Shown here one piece after another: positions 60,032 through 64,000 of a stretch of DNA of 64,000 nucleotides. The DNA is taken from NCBI GenBank assembly GCA_031367325.1, contig JANLPQ010000101.1:1-64000 (forward strand), in the 5' to 3' direction. Position 1 is the stretch's first letter. Each line of letters opens with the position of its first letter. Both the position numbers and the translations under genes were made by a program. Source of the DNA: JAAFIP01 sp031367325 (GTDB lineage Bacteria; Pseudomonadota; Gammaproteobacteria; Burkholderiales; Burkholderiaceae_C). The notes beneath the pieces were generated by a model. The model ran no database searches. It saw only the letters and a list, made by a program, of their open reading frames with translations, and had not been told where the DNA came from.

Positions 60032-61036
60032 TTAACGTGCTGGTGGCGCAAAGCCTGGCTCACCTGGACCGGGTGTAGCGGTGCCATTGCCGTAAATAAA
60101 GCCTTGCGGATTCTCGCCAATCGTGTTGAACACGCGTTCTGCATTGCGCGCCGTTTTAGACGTATTGTCGGCCGCCCGGCCCCAACGGGGCAAGGTGTTG
60201 GCATTGAAGGTTTGCGCGCCTTGCGTGACGGCCGCACCGCCTGCGCTCACTTGGTCCAGTACGCCATCTTTTTCGGTCAATCTGCCGCTGAGCGAGGTGA
60301 TAGCGGTGGTGGCTGCGCTGGCAGCGCGGGAGGTTGCTTGCGCTGTTTTGTTCAGCTCGCTAGACGTCGCCTGCAGCGCACGCATGGCACCGCTGGTGTC
60401 TTTGACCAGCGCGGGAATGTCGGTGCGCTGCGGGCCAAACTGCGCGTCGGCAATGGCCTGCAGGCGCTGCGACATAGCTCCAATTCGCGCTGCGCTTTGC
60501 CCAGCAGACTTGACGCTGTCTAGCAATACCTTTTGATTATCTAGTGACAGCAGTTGGTTAAGACGCTGGGTGGTTTCTTCCACCTGCACCAGCACGTTAC
60601 TGCCCTGTTCGGTTAACTTGGTCAGCAAGTTAGTGCGCAGCGGGATGCGGGTGGGTCGCTCTGCCGTAGTGGCTAGCGGCTGTTTAGATTCGCCGCTGTC
60701 GTCTAGCTGGATGTAGGCCAAGCCGGTAACGCCCTGAAACCCCAGCATGGCGTAGGTTGAGCTGGTCAGCGGCGTAGCCTCATCGATGGCCAGTTTGACC
60801 AGTACATTGCCGGTGACTTTAGGGTCAAAACCAATAGCGTCTACCCGCCCCACGTCGATGCCGCGGTAACGCACGGGTGCTTGGGCTGACAAGCCAGTGA
60901 CCGACTCGCGTGTGCTCAGCTCGTAGGTGTCACGCATTTTGGTATCGCGCGACAGCCACGACGCCAGCGCCACCACAATGGCCGTGATGAGCAGTACAAA
61001 CGCACCAGCTGCCAGTGCGTGCGATTTATTTTCCAT
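60032..61036 (-). CDS. mlaD: MCE/MlaD-family lipid-binding protein
   Basis: A 334-residue inner-membrane-anchored periplasmic protein. It has one N-terminal helix (LAAGAFVLLITAIVVALASWL), then an MCE domain (TYELSTRESVTGLSAQAPVRYRGIDVGRVDAIGF...VTGLAYIQL), then a long helical needle-like region (about 115-300) rich in Ala/Ser/Thr and a Gly/Pro-rich tail. This resembles a single-MCE needle protein. Strong GGGAGG lies eight bases before ATG 61036. It hands lipids between the permease and the outer membrane. Confidence 0.92.
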   Translation of the reverse strand: MENKSHALAAGAFVLLITAIVVALASWLSRDTKMRDTYELSTRESVTGLSAQAPVRYRGIDVGRVDAIGFDPKVTGNVLVKLAIDEATPLTSSTYAMLGFQGVTGLAYIQLDDSGESKQPLATTAERPTRIPLRTNLLTKLTEQGSNVLVQVEETTQRLNQLLSLDNQKVLLDSVKSAGQSAARIGAMSQRLQAIADAQFGPQRTDIPALVKDTSGAMRALQATSSELNKTAQATSRAASAATTAITSLSGRLTEKDGVLDQVSAGGAAVTQGAQTFNANTLPRWGRAADNTSKTARNAERVFNTIGENPQGFIYGNGTATPGPGEPGFAPPAR

Positions 61037-61114
61037 AAGACAACCTCCCCTGCATGGTGTCAAAACTATTGTCTAACAAGATGGTGCTTAACACGTAACG
61101 CATTGCTTTAGTCC

Positions 61115-61903
61115 TTAATGTGGTGCCGGCACAGGGGGTGCCAACGTAGCCATCGCGCGCCTGCCACGCTCACCCAAAAAGAATTTCTCGATAAACGGGT
61201 GGCGGTACGCGATTACCTCTTGCGGCGTACCGCTGACGATGATTTTTTTATCGGCCAGCACCGCCACCCGCGTGGACAAGTCGAGCAAGGTGTCCAGGTC
61301 ATGCGTCACCATCACCAAGGTAAAGCCCAGCTCTTTGTGCAGTGAACGCAGCAAGGCGCAAAAATCGTCGGCACTTTCAGGGTCTAGACCGGCGGTGGGC
61401 TCGTCTAGAAACAGCAGCGGCGGGTCCATGATGAGCGCACGGGCCAGCGCTACCCGTTTGATCATGCCGCCTGACAAATCGGCTGGCATTTTCAGCGCCT
61501 GTTTAGCGTCTAGGCCCACCATTAGCAGCTTAACCATGGCGGCGTCATGCACTAAATCGTCGGGCAACTGCTGCAACTCGCGTAGTGCAAAGGCAATGTT
61601 GTCGAGCACGCTAAACGCTGAGAACAGCGCACCGTGCTGAAACAGCATGCCCACGCGGCCCGACGCACCCTGCCCGCCCAATGCCGACACGGGCTGGCCC
61701 AACACCGATATGGTGCCGCGCTGCGGTGTCTCTAGGCCCAATATCTGCCGCAACAACACGGTTTTGCCCGAACCCGAGCCGCCCACGAGTGACAGCATTT
61801 CGCCTTGGGCAATCGTCAAGTCCAGGTCTTTGTGAACGACTGATTCAGACTCTGGCGTTTTAAACACCGTCCATAGTTTAGAGATTTCCACCACGTTGGT
61901 CAT
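61115..61903 (-). CDS. mlaF: Mla-type ABC transporter ATP-binding protein
   Basis: A 262-residue ATPase with Walker A GGSGSGKT, signature LSGGMIKRVALARAL, Walker B LLFLDEPTAGLDP and H-loop VTHDLDTL, typical of MlaF. It overlaps the permease gene by four bases (ATGA). With the permease and MCE protein it forms the lipid transporter that keeps outer-membrane asymmetry or imports hydrophobic molecules. Confidence 0.94.
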   Translation of the reverse strand: MTNVVEISKLWTVFKTPESESVVHKDLDLTIAQGEMLSLVGGSGSGKTVLLRQILGLETPQRGTISVLGQPVSALGGQGASGRVGMLFQHGALFSAFSVLDNIAFALRELQQLPDDLVHDAAMVKLLMVGLDAKQALKMPADLSGGMIKRVALARALIMDPPLLFLDEPTAGLDPESADDFCALLRSLHKELGFTLVMVTHDLDTLLDLSTRVAVLADKKIIVSGTPQEVIAYRHPFIEKFFLGERGRRAMATLAPPVPAPH

Positions 61904-63024
61904 ATGCCCACATCCTTAAAGACGATGGCAAACAACGCGTCGACCAAAATCACCAAGGTGATAGAGGTGACTACCGAGGCCGTGGTGCCTTGGCCTAGGC
62001 TCTCGGTGTTAGGTTTGACACGCAGGCCAAAGTGGCAGCCCACCAACGCGATCAGCAGGCCAAACACCACCGACTTAAAAACCGCCAAGGTTAAGTTAGA
62101 CAGCGCGACCGCGTCGGGCAGGCCGTTGATAAAAAATTTGGGGGATATGCCCAGCGCAATGTCGGCGGCCAGCATGCCGCCTATCAGCGCGGCCACAGTG
62201 GTCCACACGCTGATCAGCGGCATGGCCAGAGCTAATGCCAAAGCGCGCGGCATGACCAACCTGAACCCGTGCGGTATGCCCATCACCAGCATGGCGTCTA
62301 GCTCTTCGGTGACCCGCATGACGCCAATTTGCGCGGTGATGGCCGAGCCAGAGCGGCCAGCTATCAAGATAGCCGCCAGCATGGGCCCCAGCTCGCGCAC
62401 CAGCGACACGCCCAGCAAATTAACGATGTAGGCGTCGGCTCCAAACTGTTTAAGCTGCTGCGCGCTCAAATACGCCAGCACCACGCCAATCAAAAACCCC
62501 ACCAGCGCAGTAATAGGCAGGGCCGTAGTACCAAACTGGTACATATGGCCTGATATATCGCGCCACGGCCCCAAGCGCGGCTGGCTGGCAAAACGCACTA
62601 TGTCTAGAAATAGCTGACCAATCAGCCGCACAAAGTCGCGTGCGTGCGACAGCCACTGCAGCAAAATATCGCCCAGTGCCAAGTAGCGCTGATGCCACGA
62701 CTTAGCGGGTTCGGTGTGGAGCGGTATTGTTAAATGCGCTACACGCTCTAACATCTCGCGCTGCTGGGGCTGCATGATAGCCCCAGCTGGCAAGGCGCGG
62801 CCCCAATGCTGGTACAGCAGCTGCGCACCGATGTGGTCAATTTGTTCAGCCTCGCGCAAATTCCACGATGTGTCTTTGGAAGCACGCGCTTTGGCAAGAT
62901 CTGCTTGTACGGCGTCCCACTGCACAGGGTCGGCAAACTGCGCTGCGGTCCAGCGCCCGCGCAGCACGTACTGCGGGCCTTGCGGCGTGGTCAGTGTGTC
63001 AATGCGTGGCGCGGGTGTGTCCAT
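61900..63024 (-). CDS. mlaE: Mla-type ABC permease with N-terminal STAS-like domain
   Basis: A 374-residue permease. Residues 1-100 form a STAS-like domain (DAVQADLAKARASKDTSWNLREAEQIDHIGAQLLYQHWG), the part that in E. coli is the separate protein MlaB. The rest is a MlaE domain with five or so helices and the coupling motif SLVRELGPMLAAILIAGRSGSAITAQIGVMRVTEELDAMLVMGI. Fusion of MlaB and MlaE is known in this order. ATG 63024 is used. First gene of the four-gene operon. Confidence 0.93.
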   Translation of the reverse strand: MDTPAPRIDTLTTPQGPQYVLRGRWTAAQFADPVQWDAVQADLAKARASKDTSWNLREAEQIDHIGAQLLYQHWGRALPAGAIMQPQQREMLERVAHLTIPLHTEPAKSWHQRYLALGDILLQWLSHARDFVRLIGQLFLDIVRFASQPRLGPWRDISGHMYQFGTTALPITALVGFLIGVVLAYLSAQQLKQFGADAYIVNLLGVSLVRELGPMLAAILIAGRSGSAITAQIGVMRVTEELDAMLVMGIPHGFRLVMPRALALALAMPLISVWTTVAALIGGMLAADIALGISPKFFINGLPDAVALSNLTLAVFKSVVFGLLIALVGCHFGLRVKPNTESLGQGTTASVVTSITLVILVDALFAIVFKDVGI

Positions 63025-63090
63025 AGGCTCAGGGTGGCTAAACACAATAGTAGCCTGTAACGCACCCCATCACTTGTAAGCGTTTGGCTC

Positions 63091-64000
63091 TTAAATACTC
63101 CCCCAGACATTGTCCAGAGCTTGCCGCGCGGCACCTATCACCAGCTCGTGGGCGCGGGAGGCGGCGTAGACAAAGCACAGTGTACAGTCTAGCGACACTT
63201 TATCGGCAATCACCAAGCCACGGGTTTGCGACTCATGGATGGCGGTAGAGTCGCGTACCAGGCTTAAGCCTACACCCGAGCGCACCAAGTCCAGCATGGA
63301 GGCTTCTTGGTCGACCAGTGCCGCGCGTTTGGGGCTGATGCCCAGCGGACCAAATACGCTGGCTAGCAGGCGGTGGTGGGCAGAAGCGGGTGGCGTGGTG
63401 ATCCACGGCAGCGCAGCTAGGGCGCGCCAGTCGCGGCCTAGTATTTGCGGCCCCCAGCCTGCCGGTGCTAGCACGCGGTAGGTAAATTTAGTCAATGGCA
63501 GTACTATAAATTCAATAGCTGGTTGAGCAGGTTTTACTTGGGTTATTGGCCTATTTGGTACTATATTTTGGCTTAGAACAGCGTCCGAATCGGCTAAGTA
63601 GAAGCCTACGTCCAAGTCGCCCTGCGCCAGTTGCGTCAGCACCTCGCCGCTGATGGCTTGGCGCAACTCGGTGTCGATTTGCGGTGCAGATTCAACTAAC
63701 TGCTTGAGAAACTCACCCAGCCGCGTGAACTCAGGGTCCAAGATAGTGCCCACCCGCAACGTACCGCGCAAGGTGCTGTGCAAATTACGCGCCGATTGGC
63801 CAAAGTCTTGCAGCGCAGCAAGCACCTTCTCAGCCTGCGGCAGCAGCGCCGCACCGTCGCGCGTGAGCGCCAAACCCTTGGGTGTGCGGGTGAACAGCTG
63901 CAGTTTGCTGCGCTCTTGCAGAGCCTTGATTTGCAGGCTGACGGCCGGTTGGGTCAGGTGCAAGCGTGTGGCGGCACGCGACACATTGCCCTCGCGCGCT
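63091..64000 (-). CDS. LysR-family transcriptional regulator, N-terminus outside window, with repeat insertion
   Basis: At least 303 residues of a LysR-type regulator whose frame runs off the right edge. The visible part starts within the HTH (NVSRAATRLHLTQPAVSLQIKALQERSKLQLF) and continues through the effector domain (RVGTILDPEFTRLGEFLK, DLDVGFYLAD). About 20 residues (NRPITQVKPAQPAIEFIV) in the effector domain are encoded by a dispersed repeat, placed where LysR proteins have a loop between the two lobes. It ends 67 bases after the permease start. Target genes unknown. Confidence 0.9.
   Translation of the reverse strand, partial: AREGNVSRAATRLHLTQPAVSLQIKALQERSKLQLFTRTPKGLALTRDGAALLPQAEKVLAALQDFGQSARNLHSTLRGTLRVGTILDPEFTRLGEFLKQLVESAPQIDTELRQAISGEVLTQLAQGDLDVGFYLADSDAVLSQNIVPNRPITQVKPAQPAIEFIVLPLTKFTYRVLAPAGWGPQILGRDWRALAALPWITTPPASAHHRLLASVFGPLGISPKRAALVDQEASMLDLVRSGVGLSLVRDSTAIHESQTRGLVIADKVSLDCTLCFVYAASRAHELVIGAARQALDNVWGSI
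63502..63560 (-). repeat. Dispersed palindromic repeat, copy 17, inside the edge LysR gene
   Basis: ATAGCTGGTTGAGCAG at 63515-63530 with TACTATAAATTCA before and GTTTTACTTGGGTTATTGGC after, identical in layout to intergenic copy 2. In-frame and translated. Confidence 0.9.

Overview
The window looks like a chromosomal segment of a betaproteobacterium of the order Burkholderiales, most likely family Comamonadaceae (Rhodoferax/Polaromonas/Limnohabitans-like). The grounds are gene content and local order: waaF / small zinc-finger protein / ilvE, tsaB-rimI-uracil-DNA glycosylase, a Pil-Chp chemosensory cluster, an incomplete EIIA-HPr-EI phosphotransferase set, topoisomerase III with a SWIB tail, and a short palindromic dispersed repeat of the kind I associate with this family. 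The family assignment is from memory of such genomes, not from a search. I see no tRNA, rRNA, CRISPR array, prophage or intact insertion sequence. Coding density is high and about 60 protein genes are supported.

Layout. 1-6.5 kb: end of a VanZ-like membrane protein, a 2Fe-2S ferredoxin, an alpha/beta hydrolase, a PBP5-type D,D-carboxypeptidase, an AmpG-type muropeptide permease broken by an in-frame ochre codon, and heptosyltransferase waaF. 6.5-17 kb: housekeeping and amino-acid genes (ilvE, radA, a ketopantoate reductase-like gene, an ArgP-like regulator divergent from D-amino-acid dehydrogenase, an orphan F-ATPase c subunit). 17-25 kb: a mannitol/sorbitol-type operon on the minus strand (binding protein, two permeases, ATPase, two polyol dehydrogenases, AraC regulator). 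25-31.8 kb: acetoacetyl-CoA synthetase convergent with lipoprotein-MFS-EIIA-HPr-EI. 31.9-39.4 kb: CaiB-type CoA transferase, thioredoxin-like protein, M14 peptidase, an amino-acid binding protein, an EamA exporter, then tsaB-rimI-udg. 39.7-47 kb: SPOR protein, birA, a SET-domain methyltransferase divergent from topoisomerase III, a cyclic-nucleotide-domain protein and an SDR. 47-50.9 kb: alr, lplT, EamA. 50.9-58.5 kb: Pil-Chp chemosensory operon. 58.8-64 kb: glutathione peroxidase, a four-gene Mla-type lipid transport operon, and a LysR regulator cut by the window edge.

The most unusual layer is repetitive DNA. At least 17 copies of a 45-60 bp palindromic repeat (core CTGCTCAAGCAGCTAT) lie across the window. 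Seven overlap protein genes: they add in-frame peptides (tsaB, udg, acetoacetyl-CoA synthetase, the edge LysR), supply the N-terminus of a lipoprotein or the C-terminus of a CoA transferase, or coincide with a conserved segment of waaF with no length change. Two of these repeats (3.3 kb and 9.0 kb) are joined to a second, larger palindromic element of about 200 bp. Its two copies differ in the arm sequence, yet each keeps its own arms complementary, which suggests that the folded structure is selected. The second highlight is the divergent pair of a SET-domain lysine methyltransferase and a topoisomerase III that carries a histone-H1-like Lys/Ala tail plus a SWIB domain.
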